DNA of 64,000 nucleotides from Comamonadaceae bacterium (GTDB taxonomy: Bacteria; Pseudomonadota; Gammaproteobacteria; Burkholderiales; Burkholderiaceae_C): NCBI GenBank assembly GCA_947445115.1, contig CANFCG010000008.1, forward strand, positions 1-64,000, given 5' to 3'. This document shows, piece after piece, positions 36,721-45,247 of the stretch. The translations under genes and the position numbers were made by a program. Under the pieces are notes generated by a model that saw nothing but the letters and a program-made list of their open reading frames with translations, did not search any database and was not told where the DNA came from. Positions within the stretch are counted from its first letter, which is position 1. The number at the start of each line of letters is the position of its first letter.

Positions 36721-37872
36721 TTATCGTTCGCTAATGGTGGCAATCGTCATGGTTTGGTTATGAAGGTCGCAGTTGTGCACGCCTTTGAGATTAGGCGAAA
36801 TTTCGCCATATGAATAAAAGCCAGCAATGGCAGTTTGAGGGCCAAATACATTTTGTACGGCTTCAAGTTCTTCCTCTGTTCGCTCACCCAGCACCAGCTT
36901 GCGTCCAACACAAGTAACCAAAAGCGCTAGTTCGGTTTGGTGCGTGCCGCTCGGATTGGCTTGCTTGGCGGCCTCTGTGGCGGCATCAATTAAGTCTTCT
37001 GCGCTAGACATCGATAAACGCACCTTAGCGCCCTCAATCATGGTTCCTGCAAATGTCATGCTCTTGTTTTCTTCATTGATCGATAAGATGGTGCGAACGA
37101 CAGGGCGCTCTTCACTAGAATCGGCAGAACGCATCGATAGTGGGAAGAATAGCGCTGAGCTTGGCAGCTGGCTAGCATGCTTACCAAGATACTCTTTATA
37201 GAGATCAAGAGCTGGGCGATCGCCAATTTTGTACAAGACATTTTTTTCGGCATGCGTAATTTCGCGCTCAGGGCCAAAATCGCTCCAACCCCCTTGACTA
37301 CCGAAATTGAATTGCAAGGCATCTCCGTAAAGACCAATCGCCACAATTTGACCTGTTGATACGTCTGCACCAATGCCGACGAGTGTTTTTTCAAAGAGTG
37401 CGCCATCGCCAGCCAATCCTCCAAAAATAGGCAATGCTTTTGATGGAAGTAGATTTGAAAGGGCATCAATTAATTCGGTGCCATTGACTAAGGCGCCATC
37501 ACTGAACAAGCAGATGGCTCTTAAACCTTCTGGTGGCAATGACTGATAAATGTCTTTAGCGGCTTGCGCCTCTCCCTTAGCGCAAGAAACTTGAACCGTA
37601 TGCATCTTGGTTTGAGATGACGTAAATCGAATAGCAGTAACGACGACTTGGTTGGTGAACAGCTGCACGCCAGCAATTTGGCCTGCGGTGGAGATGGTGA
37701 CAATCTTTGCATTCGGGAATTCGTTTTGAACAAAAAGGTATGGCTTTTGATCCTCTAGGCAAGTTCGCTCCGCCATAAGCAAGACCAATTGCGCATCTGC
37801 TTGCTGTAGCGTTGCATTGACCTTCATAGACTGCAATTTATTGTCTGAAATCACATATTGACTAACTTGCAT
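36721..37872 (-). CDS. nosP: FIST-domain sensor protein, NosP-like
   Basis: 383 aa, soluble, FIST N-domain followed by FIST_C. Recognisable segments: TISTAGQIAG, ALPIFGGLAGDGA, VAIGLYGDALQF and the C-terminal AIAGFYSYGEISPN. In Pseudomonas and other proteobacteria, FIST proteins of this length next to hybrid kinases are NosP, haem-based nitric oxide sensors. Length and neighbour fit; haem binding cannot be shown from sequence alone. It lies 74 bases downstream of an alpha/beta hydrolase gene. Confidence 0.75.
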   Translation of the reverse strand: MQVSQYVISDNKLQSMKVNATLQQADAQLVLLMAERTCLEDQKPYLFVQNEFPNAKIVTISTAGQIAGVQLFTNQVVVTAIRFTSSQTKMHTVQVSCAKGEAQAAKDIYQSLPPEGLRAICLFSDGALVNGTELIDALSNLLPSKALPIFGGLAGDGALFEKTLVGIGADVSTGQIVAIGLYGDALQFNFGSQGGWSDFGPEREITHAEKNVLYKIGDRPALDLYKEYLGKHASQLPSSALFFPLSMRSADSSEERPVVRTILSINEENKSMTFAGTMIEGAKVRLSMSSAEDLIDAATEAAKQANPSGTHQTELALLVTCVGRKLVLGERTEEELEAVQNVFGPQTAIAGFYSYGEISPNLKGVHNCDLHNQTMTIATISER

Positions 37873-37946
37873 GATGATCCTTTTGGTTTAATTGAATATA
37901 TCTCTTGGCGGTTATAAAAATTGGTTTAAAGAGAATACTTTGGATA

Positions 37947-38867
37947 CTAATCTAAAAACCCTTCGATCATTCGCGCCAACACTTCAGGTTGATCGTGGTG
38001 CATCATGTGCCCCGCGTTCGCTACAGCTTCAATCCTGCAATTGGGCACATTTTTGAGGCGCTCATGATATTCGGCTAGCGTAAATTTGCCCGCCCACCAT
38101 TTATCCATTTCGTTGTCTGCGGCTTCTACTGCCAAAGTGGGTGCGGTGATTTTTTGGTAGAGAGAAAGTGCTTCATCGACTTGGTACAAATTGGCGTTGA
38201 CGACTTTGTGCGCCGCGTCGCCCAAGATATCCCATTTTCCGCTTGTGTTTTCGCTAGCCCATTGTCTCGCCAGCCACTGCGCTTTGTCTTCGCTAATGCG
38301 TTTATTGGTTTTCATTAAGCGTCTTGCCACGCCATCAGCACTATCGTAGGCCGCTAGCTTGAGCTCGTCTTTATTCATTTTTTTGAGCTCATTCATCCAC
38401 TGTACGTAGCGCTTAGCAGCGTTTTCGGGTTTGGTTCTGGGCATACCAAAACCCTCTAAGTTAATGAGCTTGTGGATGCGTTCGGGCTTGATGCCCGAGT
38501 ACAGCATGACGACGTTGCCGCCCAAGCTGTGACCGAGCAAATCAACTTGCGTGCCGCCATCAGGATTGTTTTCGTTCTCAATCCAATCGAGCAAAAAATC
38601 TAGATCCGCTAAATAATCTGGAATCCAGTAGTTGTCGGTAGACGGGACAACTGTTTTGCCGTACCCCCTCCAATCGGGGGCGACGATGTAGCGCTCTTCC
38701 TTCAGCGCGTCAACTACGAACTGAAAGGAAGCAGACACGTCCATCCAGCCGTGTACCATGACGAGAGGGCGTTGCCCCGCTTTGCGCGTGCCCCATGTAC
38801 GAACGTGGTATTGCAAATTGCGAATGGGAACGAATTGGCTCGTAGAATTTTTGAGAGCTTGGTACAT
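37947..38867 (-). CDS. Alpha/beta-fold hydrolase
   Basis: 306 aa. Oxyanion segment MVHGWMDVSASF, nucleophile elbow LLGHSLGGNVV with the catalytic Ser, and C-terminal ANAGHMMHHDQPE with the His. Probably an esterase or haloalkane/epoxide-hydrolase relative; the substrate is unknown. Its ATG is 12 bases from the ATG of the divergent acyl-CoA synthetase gene. Confidence 0.9.
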   Translation of the reverse strand: MYQALKNSTSQFVPIRNLQYHVRTWGTRKAGQRPLVMVHGWMDVSASFQFVVDALKEERYIVAPDWRGYGKTVVPSTDNYWIPDYLADLDFLLDWIENENNPDGGTQVDLLGHSLGGNVVMLYSGIKPERIHKLINLEGFGMPRTKPENAAKRYVQWMNELKKMNKDELKLAAYDSADGVARRLMKTNKRISEDKAQWLARQWASENTSGKWDILGDAAHKVVNANLYQVDEALSLYQKITAPTLAVEAADNEMDKWWAGKFTLAEYHERLKNVPNCRIEAVANAGHMMHHDQPEVLARMIEGFLD

Positions 38868-38879
38868 CCAGTAATCATA

Positions 38880-40523
38880 ATGAAACCGAAATCACAACAA
38901 TCAAGGCAGGATCTGCCACAAATTGATAACTACGCGGCGCTGCATAGCGGCTTTCGCTGGCAAGTGCCTAAGCATTTCAATATCGCCGAGGTTTGTTCGC
39001 GGCGCTGGGTGAAGCTGAAGGGCGCTGGGACAAGAGTCGCAATTGTGGAGCACGGTGGCGAAACATTTAGCTATGCCCAGCTACAGCGAAGCGCAAATCA
39101 ACTGTCGAATGCGCTGGTAGCAAAAGGCGTGCGGCGCGGCGATCGCGTGGGGATTGTGTTACCCCAAGGCTTTGCTTGCGCTGTCGCCTACATGGCGTGC
39201 TTTCAAATGGGCGCGGTGGCGATGCCGCTCTCCAAATTGTTTGGCGAAGATGCGGTGAGCTTTCGCATGAGGGACAGCGGCGCGACTGCTGTGATTGATC
39301 ACGTTGATTTTGATGCGATAGCAAAGTACGCATCCACATTCGATTGCGTCAAAACCTTAGCGGATGACGCTGCCATTTTGATTTACACCAGTGGCACGAC
39401 GGGCGACCCCAAGGGCGCACTCATTCCGCATCGCGCCATGATTGGCAATTTGACGGGATTTGTGTGCAGTCAAAACTGGTTTGGATTTGATCCAGCAGAT
39501 AGCACCAAAGAATCAAAAGCTATCTTTTGGTCACCTGCTGACTGGGCTTGGACGGGTGGCCTCATGGATGCGCTTTTGCCAAGTCTTTATTTTGGTCGCC
39601 CCATCGTGGCGTACAGCGGGCGCTTTAGTCCCGAGACGGCGTTTGAGATTCTGGAGCAGCACAAAGTCACGCACACCTTCCTTTTCCCGACGGCACTCAA
39701 AGCCATGATGAAGGCTGTCGCTAGCCCTAGAGGCCAATACCAGCTTGGCTTGCAGGCCATTATGAGCGCGGGAGAAGCGGTGGGTGATGCCGTGTTTGCG
39801 TATTGTCAAAACGAGCTGGGCGTGACCGTGAATGAGATGTTTGGGCAAACCGAAATCAATTACGTGGTCGGCAATTGCGCCATGAATGGCAAAGCGACAA
39901 ACGTCGGCTGGCCTGCAAGTGCGGGCAGCATGGGCAGAGCCTATCCAGGGCACAGAATCGCTGTGATTGATGACTCGGGTAAGCCTTGCGCTGTGGGCGT
40001 TGCAGGCGATGTGGCGGTGAACAAGTTAGATATTCACGGCAAGCCTGATCCGATTTTCTTTCTCGGCTATTGGAATAATCCCGCCGCGACAGCCAAAAAG
40101 TACAAAGGCAAAAACAATACGGGCTGGTGCCGCACGGGCGATATGGCGAGCATGGATGCAGACGGCTATCTTTGGTACCAAGGCCGCAGCGACGATATGT
40201 TTAAAGCGGCGGGTTACCGCATTGGTCCTTCCGAAGTCGAGAACTGCTTGGTCAAGCACCCAGCGGTTGTCAACGCCGCCGTGGTGCCCAAACCCGATGC
40301 CGAGCGAGGGGCATTGGTCAAGGCTTACGTGGTGCTGGCGGCAGGATTTCAGCCAAGCGCGGGGTTGATTGCAGAGTTACAAATGCACGTGCGTGGCAAG
40401 CTAGCACCGTATGAGTATCCCAAAGAAATCGAGTTCATCGATGCGCTACCGATGACCACAACGGGCAAGGTGCAGCGGCGCGTGCTTAGGTTACAAGAAG
40501 AGGCAAGAGCCGTAAAAAATTAG
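38880..40523 (+). CDS. AMP-dependent acyl-CoA synthetase
   Basis: 547 aa. P-loop-like ILIYTSGTTGDPKGALIP, adenine segment EMFGQTEINYVVGN, hinge YLWYQGRSDDMFKAAGYRIGP and the C-terminal catalytic Lys in TTTGKVQRRVLR. It resembles acetyl/medium-chain CoA ligases; the stretch before the P-loop seems shorter than usual. Start set at ATG 38880; a longer in-frame form would run deep into the divergent hydrolase gene. Followed by an aldo/keto reductase. Confidence 0.9.
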   Translation: MKPKSQQSRQDLPQIDNYAALHSGFRWQVPKHFNIAEVCSRRWVKLKGAGTRVAIVEHGGETFSYAQLQRSANQLSNALVAKGVRRGDRVGIVLPQGFACAVAYMACFQMGAVAMPLSKLFGEDAVSFRMRDSGATAVIDHVDFDAIAKYASTFDCVKTLADDAAILIYTSGTTGDPKGALIPHRAMIGNLTGFVCSQNWFGFDPADSTKESKAIFWSPADWAWTGGLMDALLPSLYFGRPIVAYSGRFSPETAFEILEQHKVTHTFLFPTALKAMMKAVASPRGQYQLGLQAIMSAGEAVGDAVFAYCQNELGVTVNEMFGQTEINYVVGNCAMNGKATNVGWPASAGSMGRAYPGHRIAVIDDSGKPCAVGVAGDVAVNKLDIHGKPDPIFFLGYWNNPAATAKKYKGKNNTGWCRTGDMASMDADGYLWYQGRSDDMFKAAGYRIGPSEVENCLVKHPAVVNAAVVPKPDAERGALVKAYVVLAAGFQPSAGLIAELQMHVRGKLAPYEYPKEIEFIDALPMTTTGKVQRRVLRLQEEARAVKN

Positions 40524-40533
40524 AGACAATGGA

Positions 40534-41622
40534 ATGATGAACAACATGAAAAACAGACAAGTCGGCCAATCCGATCTGCACGTCAAACCTATTTGCCTTG
40601 GCACCATGACTTTTGGTGCGCAGGTGGATGAGGCCACATCGCACAACATCTTGGCTCGCTCGTTAGACGCAGGCATCGACTTTATGGACACGGCCGAGAT
40701 GTACGCCGTGCCGCCTACGGCTGCGACTTACAACAAGACCGAAACTTTTATCGGTAATTACTTTGCCAAAAACAAAGGTGCGCGCGATAAATGGACCGTG
40801 GCGACCAAGGTGGCTGGGCCTTCGCGCGGGATGGACTGGATCAGAGGTGGCGCGGTGAACAACAACGGGCAGACCATTATTGATGCCTGCGATGCCTCGC
40901 TCAAGCGTTTGAACGTGGACGTGATCGACTTGTACCAACTGCATTGGCCGAATCGCCATGTGCCGCAGTTCGGCATGATGTACTACAACCCCAAGATGGA
41001 AAATCACGAATCAAGTGGCATCCATGAGCAACTAGAAGCCTTTGGCAAATTAGTCAAGGCTGGGAAAATCCGTGCGATTGGACTTTCTAACGAAACGCCT
41101 TACGGTGTGCACGAGTTTGTTCGGCTTGCGGAGCAGCATGGTTTGCCACGTATTGCCACGGTGCAAAATTCCTATTCCTTGGTGAATCGCACGGTGGAGA
41201 ACGGCTTGGATGAGACCATGCACCGCTTGAATGTGAGCTTGCTGGCTTACTCGCCACTCGCTTTTGGTCTGCTCACAGGCAAGTATGACGAGCTAGGGCT
41301 AGATCCTGCTGCTGGCGCAATTGAATCGACGGGTCGGCTCAGCCTGTTTGCCTCGATGCGCGCCCAGCGCTGGGGTCGCCCAGAAGCTTTGCATGCGGCC
41401 CGCCGCTACAACCAATTGGCACGAGACAATGGTATGACGCCTGTGCAACTGGCACTCGCGTTCTGTTATCAAAAATGGCAAGTTGCCAGCACCATCGTTG
41501 GCGTGACTTCGGTGGCGCAATTGGATGAGTGTTTGAAGGCTTGGGAGACGCCGCCATTATCGAAAGAGCTGCTCAAAGCGATAGACCAGATCCGTTGGGA
41601 GGAAAGGGACCCTGCACTCTAG
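40534..41622 (+). CDS. Aldo/keto reductase (Tas-like)
   Basis: 362 aa NADP(H)-dependent oxidoreductase. Motifs: DFMDTAEMYAVPPTAATYNKTE (catalytic Asp and Tyr), VATKVAG (Lys), YQLHWPNR (His) and LAFCYQKWQVASTIVG at the cofactor site. This is the Tas/YajO group. Alternative start four codons downstream. Follows the acyl-CoA synthetase by 10 bases. Confidence 0.92.
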   Translation: MMNNMKNRQVGQSDLHVKPICLGTMTFGAQVDEATSHNILARSLDAGIDFMDTAEMYAVPPTAATYNKTETFIGNYFAKNKGARDKWTVATKVAGPSRGMDWIRGGAVNNNGQTIIDACDASLKRLNVDVIDLYQLHWPNRHVPQFGMMYYNPKMENHESSGIHEQLEAFGKLVKAGKIRAIGLSNETPYGVHEFVRLAEQHGLPRIATVQNSYSLVNRTVENGLDETMHRLNVSLLAYSPLAFGLLTGKYDELGLDPAAGAIESTGRLSLFASMRAQRWGRPEALHAARRYNQLARDNGMTPVQLALAFCYQKWQVASTIVGVTSVAQLDECLKAWETPPLSKELLKAIDQIRWEERDPAL

Positions 41623-41719
41623 GGTAATCCCCTGTAACGCATGCGTCAAAGTAGTTTTTTTTTAAGGCCTCCAGAACTATATTGGCGGCTTCTCAATTCG
41701 CAATAACTAGGAGATGCTC

Positions 41720-43420
41720 ATGAGTGGAATTTTGGATAAGGAACGCATCATTGCGGGTCCAGGTTTTAATCGCTGGCTCGTGCCACCTGCTGCACTGGCC
41801 ATACACCTTTGTATCGGCATGGCTTATGGTTTCTCAGTGTTTTGGCTGCCGCTGTCAAAGGCACTAGGTGCAAAAACGTGCGGTGCGGAAGTCGGTTTTT
41901 TTGCACAACTTTTTACGACAAGCTGTGATTGGCAAATTTCCACGCTCGGTTGGATGTATACCTTGTTCTTTGTGCTTCTCGGCTCTTCTGCCGCCATTTG
42001 GGGCGGCTGGTTAGAGCGCGTCGGTCCTCGCAAGGCAGGCGTCGTCTCTGCGCTGTGCTGGTGCGGCGGGATGCTGCTGTCGGCGCTGGGTGTTTATACG
42101 CATCAGTTTTGGATGATGATTTTGGGATCAGGCGTGATTGGCGGCATTGGCTTGGGTCTTGGCTACATTTCTCCCGTATCGACCTTGATTAAATGGTTTC
42201 CCGATCGCCGCGGTATGGCGACAGGCATGGCAATCATGGGTTTTGGCGGTGGCGCCATGATTGGATCGCCCCTTGCGGCTGATTTGATGAAGTACTTCTC
42301 AACGCCAACTGATGTGGGCGTCATGCAAACCTTTGTCGTCATGGCGCTGGTCTACTTTGTATTCATGATGGCGGGTGCTTTTGGGTATCGCGTTCCCGAG
42401 ACAGGCTGGAAGCCAGCAGGCTGGACACCACCTGCCGCGCAGGTGAGTAATACCATGATTACGCAAAAACACGTGCACGTCAAAAAGGTCTGGGGCATCC
42501 CCCAGTTTTGGCTGATTTGGATGGTGCTTTGCATGAATGTCTCCGCAGGCATCGGTGTGATTGGTATGGCTTCACCGATGTTGCAAGAAGTGTTTGGCGG
42601 CAAGCTGATCGGCGTCGAGCAAAAATTCTCTGAACTTAAAAATACCCAAGATGTGGTGGCCGAGGCTAAAAAATCAGGTGCTGTTTTGACGGCAGAGCAA
42701 ACTGACGCAGCCGCAAAAGGTAAGACGCAGCTCACCGCGATTGCGGTGGTTGCGGCTGGCTTTACAGCGTTACTCAGTCTCTTCAATATTGGCGGCCGTT
42801 TCTTCTGGGCCAGTTTGTCCGATAAGCTAGGTCGCAAGGTGACCTATGTCGTGTTCTTCGTGCTGGGTGGACTGATGTACTTCAGCATCCCAAGTAGCGC
42901 AGCTGCCGGTAGTGTGATGCTCTTTGTGGGCGCTTGTTGTGTAATTCTGTCCATGTACGGCGGCGGCTTTGCAACCGTCCCCGCTTACCTAGCTGACTTG
43001 TTTGGCACGCAAATGGTCGGCGCGATTCATGGCCGTTTGCTGACGGCATGGGCAACTGCAGGCATCCTTGGTCCGGTGGTGGTGAACTACATGCGCGAGT
43101 ACCAACTTGGCCTTGGCATTCCGCGTGAGCAGGTGTACAACCAAACGATGTACATCTTGGTCGGCATGCTGGTTGTCGGTTTAATTTGCAACTTACTGGT
43201 TAAGCCGCTTGACTCCAAATGGTTTATGACCGACAGCGAACTGGTGGAAGAAAAACGCTTGGCGCACGAAAAAATGGCTGCATCTGAAGTTGGCGCAGCA
43301 TCCTCTGCTAGCGATGCGGTGCCTACAAGTGTTGTGGTGTTTGCATGGCTTGCCGTGGGCATTCCTCTCGCTTGGGGTGTTTACCGCACGCTGCAAAGCG
43401 TGATGAAGTTTTTTGCCTAA
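41720..43420 (+). CDS. OFA-family major facilitator (oxalate/formate antiporter type)
   Basis: 566 aa, about 12 membrane segments with a long central loop (about residues 240-340) and a cytoplasmic C-terminal tail. It opens with PAALAIHLCIGMAYGFSVFWLPL and has LGLGYISPVSTLIKWFPDRRGMATG, the OFA signature. Start at 41720 because AGGAG at 41709-41713 gives 6-base spacing; the ATG at 41714 abuts it. The formate dehydrogenase genes directly follow, so formate or oxalate/formate is the likely cargo. No frc/oxc oxalate genes are present. Confidence 0.9.
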   Translation: MSGILDKERIIAGPGFNRWLVPPAALAIHLCIGMAYGFSVFWLPLSKALGAKTCGAEVGFFAQLFTTSCDWQISTLGWMYTLFFVLLGSSAAIWGGWLERVGPRKAGVVSALCWCGGMLLSALGVYTHQFWMMILGSGVIGGIGLGLGYISPVSTLIKWFPDRRGMATGMAIMGFGGGAMIGSPLAADLMKYFSTPTDVGVMQTFVVMALVYFVFMMAGAFGYRVPETGWKPAGWTPPAAQVSNTMITQKHVHVKKVWGIPQFWLIWMVLCMNVSAGIGVIGMASPMLQEVFGGKLIGVEQKFSELKNTQDVVAEAKKSGAVLTAEQTDAAAKGKTQLTAIAVVAAGFTALLSLFNIGGRFFWASLSDKLGRKVTYVVFFVLGGLMYFSIPSSAAAGSVMLFVGACCVILSMYGGGFATVPAYLADLFGTQMVGAIHGRLLTAWATAGILGPVVVNYMREYQLGLGIPREQVYNQTMYILVGMLVVGLICNLLVKPLDSKWFMTDSELVEEKRLAHEKMAASEVGAASSASDAVPTSVVVFAWLAVGIPLAWGVYRTLQSVMKFFA

Positions 43421-43434
43421 TTGATTTAGGTCAA
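43421..43434. promoter_or_regulatory. Probable FNR/Dnr-type site upstream of formate dehydrogenase
   Basis: TTGAT-TTAG-GTCAA matches the FNR consensus TTGAT-N4-ATCAA at 9 of 10 positions. Its centre (43427.5) is 41.5 bases from the start predicted by the -10-like CACAAT at 43457-43462, the spacing of class II FNR activation. It lies immediately after the transporter gene stop. Confidence 0.55.
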
Positions 43435-43441
43435 CCATTGG

Positions 43442-43486
43442 AGGGCAATGCTTGTGCACAATGAGCGTTGCCCTTCTTGGTTTTTT
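43442..43486 (+). terminator. Hairpin between transporter and formate dehydrogenase genes
   Basis: AGGGCAATGC (43442-43451) pairs with GCGTTGCCCT (43465-43474), 10 bp with one wobble, followed after six bases by TTTTTT. It may terminate transporter transcription. Because the predicted start for the downstream operon lies inside its 3' arm, it would not affect messages made from that promoter. Confidence 0.55.
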
Positions 43487-43516
43487 GCTCTCCGTATTTG
43501 AATTTCTAGGAACCAT

Positions 43517-45244
43517 ATGACAAGCCCGAACATGTCCAGCACGCCCCTTGCCACGCTTGATGCCATGCGCGCCAAGATGAAGCGTTTGGCCAAGCTCAAA
43601 GGTCGCCAAACCGACACCGATTCGCTCGCTGCCGTCCGCGCTTTAATTGGTGACAAACCAGCCAACGGCTACCCACGCGACATGCTGATTGAGTACTTGC
43701 ACAAATTGCAAGATGCCTACCATGGCCTACACGAAGGGCACTTGGTAGCGCTCGCCAAAGAAATGAATATCCCAATGGCCGAGGTGTATGAGGTTGCCAC
43801 GTTTTATCACCACTTCGAAGTGCTACGCGAAGGCGATACCGCCGCTGGCATTACGGTTCGCGTGTGCGATAGTTTGTCGTGTGAGCTGGCAGGCGCCACA
43901 GATTTGATGGCGCGTTTGCCAGCTATTTTGGGCAGCGCGGATGTCAAAGTGATTGCAGCACCGTGCCTCGGTCGTTGCGAGCAAGCGCCCGTTGTCGCCG
44001 TCCATCAAAACCCGATTGCTAATGCAACAACCGACAAAGTGGTGGCTGCGGTGAAGGCTGGCAAAACGACGCATGCTCAGTCCGATCAGCGACTGGACTA
44101 CATTGATTACGCGGCTTACCAGGCTGCAGGCGGCTACAAATTGCTCGCAGGATTGGACTCAGAGGCGACGATCAAAACCATGGAAGACTCAGGTCTGCGC
44201 GGTCTCGGTGGCGCGGGCTTTCCATCGGGTCGCAAATGGCGCATCGTCAAAGGTCAGGCGGGCGAGAAGCTCATGGCGGTCAATATCGACGAAGGCGAGC
44301 CAGGCACATTTAAAGACCGCACGTATTTAGAGCGCGATCCGCATCGCTTTTTAGAGGGGCTTCTCATTGCTGCGCAAGTCGTGGGCATTCAAACTTGCTA
44401 CATCTACCTGCGTGACGAGTACCACGGTTGCCGTGAAATCTTAGAGCGCGAGGTGACTGCCTTGAAGGCCGGGCCACCAAAGGCTTTGCAGGGTGCCTTG
44501 CCCACGATCCATATCCGGCGAGGCGCGGGAGCCTACATCTGCGGCGAAGAGTCCGCCATGATTGAAAGTATAGAAGGCAAGCGCGGCGAGCCACGTATGC
44601 GTCCACCGTTCATTGCTGAAGTAGGACTGTTTGGCAAGCCAACGCTAGAGCACAACTTTGAAACGCTGTACTGGGTACGCGAAATTTTGGAAAAAGGCGC
44701 AAGCTGGTTTACCAGCCATGGCGCCAATGGTCGTAAGGGCTTGCGCTCATTTAGCGTTTCAGGTCGCGTTAAAAACCCAGGCGTGAAGTTGGCTCCTGCT
44801 GGCATCACGCTCACTGAGCTAGTCGATCAATTTTGCGGCGGGATGTTGGACGGACACGAGCTCTACGCCTATCTACCCGGCGGCGCATCGGGCGGTATCT
44901 TGCCCGCTTCGCTCGCCAACATTCCGTTAGATTTCGACACGCTGCAGCCGTATGGTTGTTTTATTGGCTCGGCTGCCGTGATGGTGATGAGCCAGCATGA
45001 CAAAGCTCGCGATGCCGCACTCAACATTATGAAATTCTTCGAGCACGAGAGCTGCGGTCAATGTACACCGTGCCGCGTGGGCACAGCCAAAGCCGCTAAG
45101 CTGATGGAAGCTAAAACATGGGACAGCGAAACACTTGAAGACCTTGCTACGGTCATGGGCGACGCCTCCATTTGCGGATTGGGGCAAGCAGCGCCGAACC
45201 CGATTCGCTCGATTCAAAAACACTTTGCGCATGAGGTGGCATGA
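43517..45244 (+). CDS. NAD-dependent formate dehydrogenase beta subunit, fused NuoE-NuoF type (Fdh1B-like)
   Basis: 575 aa. Residues 1-180 are a 24-kDa NuoE-like [2Fe-2S] domain with paired cysteines CDSLSC and CLGRC. The rest is NuoF-like: GLRGLGGAGFPSGRKW (NADH), GAYICGEESAMIESIEGKRG (FMN) and a [4Fe-4S] site ESCGQCTPCRVG. It passes electrons from formate to NAD. Length and fusion match the beta subunit of Methylobacterium FDH1 (572 aa), not the split FdsG/FdsB of Cupriavidus. RBS AGGAA; the alpha gene begins 3 bases later. Confidence 0.92.
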   Translation: MTSPNMSSTPLATLDAMRAKMKRLAKLKGRQTDTDSLAAVRALIGDKPANGYPRDMLIEYLHKLQDAYHGLHEGHLVALAKEMNIPMAEVYEVATFYHHFEVLREGDTAAGITVRVCDSLSCELAGATDLMARLPAILGSADVKVIAAPCLGRCEQAPVVAVHQNPIANATTDKVVAAVKAGKTTHAQSDQRLDYIDYAAYQAAGGYKLLAGLDSEATIKTMEDSGLRGLGGAGFPSGRKWRIVKGQAGEKLMAVNIDEGEPGTFKDRTYLERDPHRFLEGLLIAAQVVGIQTCYIYLRDEYHGCREILEREVTALKAGPPKALQGALPTIHIRRGAGAYICGEESAMIESIEGKRGEPRMRPPFIAEVGLFGKPTLEHNFETLYWVREILEKGASWFTSHGANGRKGLRSFSVSGRVKNPGVKLAPAGITLTELVDQFCGGMLDGHELYAYLPGGASGGILPASLANIPLDFDTLQPYGCFIGSAAVMVMSQHDKARDAALNIMKFFEHESCGQCTPCRVGTAKAAKLMEAKTWDSETLEDLATVMGDASICGLGQAAPNPIRSIQKHFAHEVA

Positions 45245-45247
45245 ACT

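Noticed and set aside
38751-38879. 43-residue N-terminal extension of the acyl-CoA synthetase
   Set aside because: It is the antisense of the divergent hydrolase N-terminus and resembles no synthetase.
41637-41646. Perfect palindrome ACGCATGCGT after the aldo/keto reductase gene
   Set aside because: No loop and a T-run only later; 10-base palindromes are common by chance, and no known operator matches.
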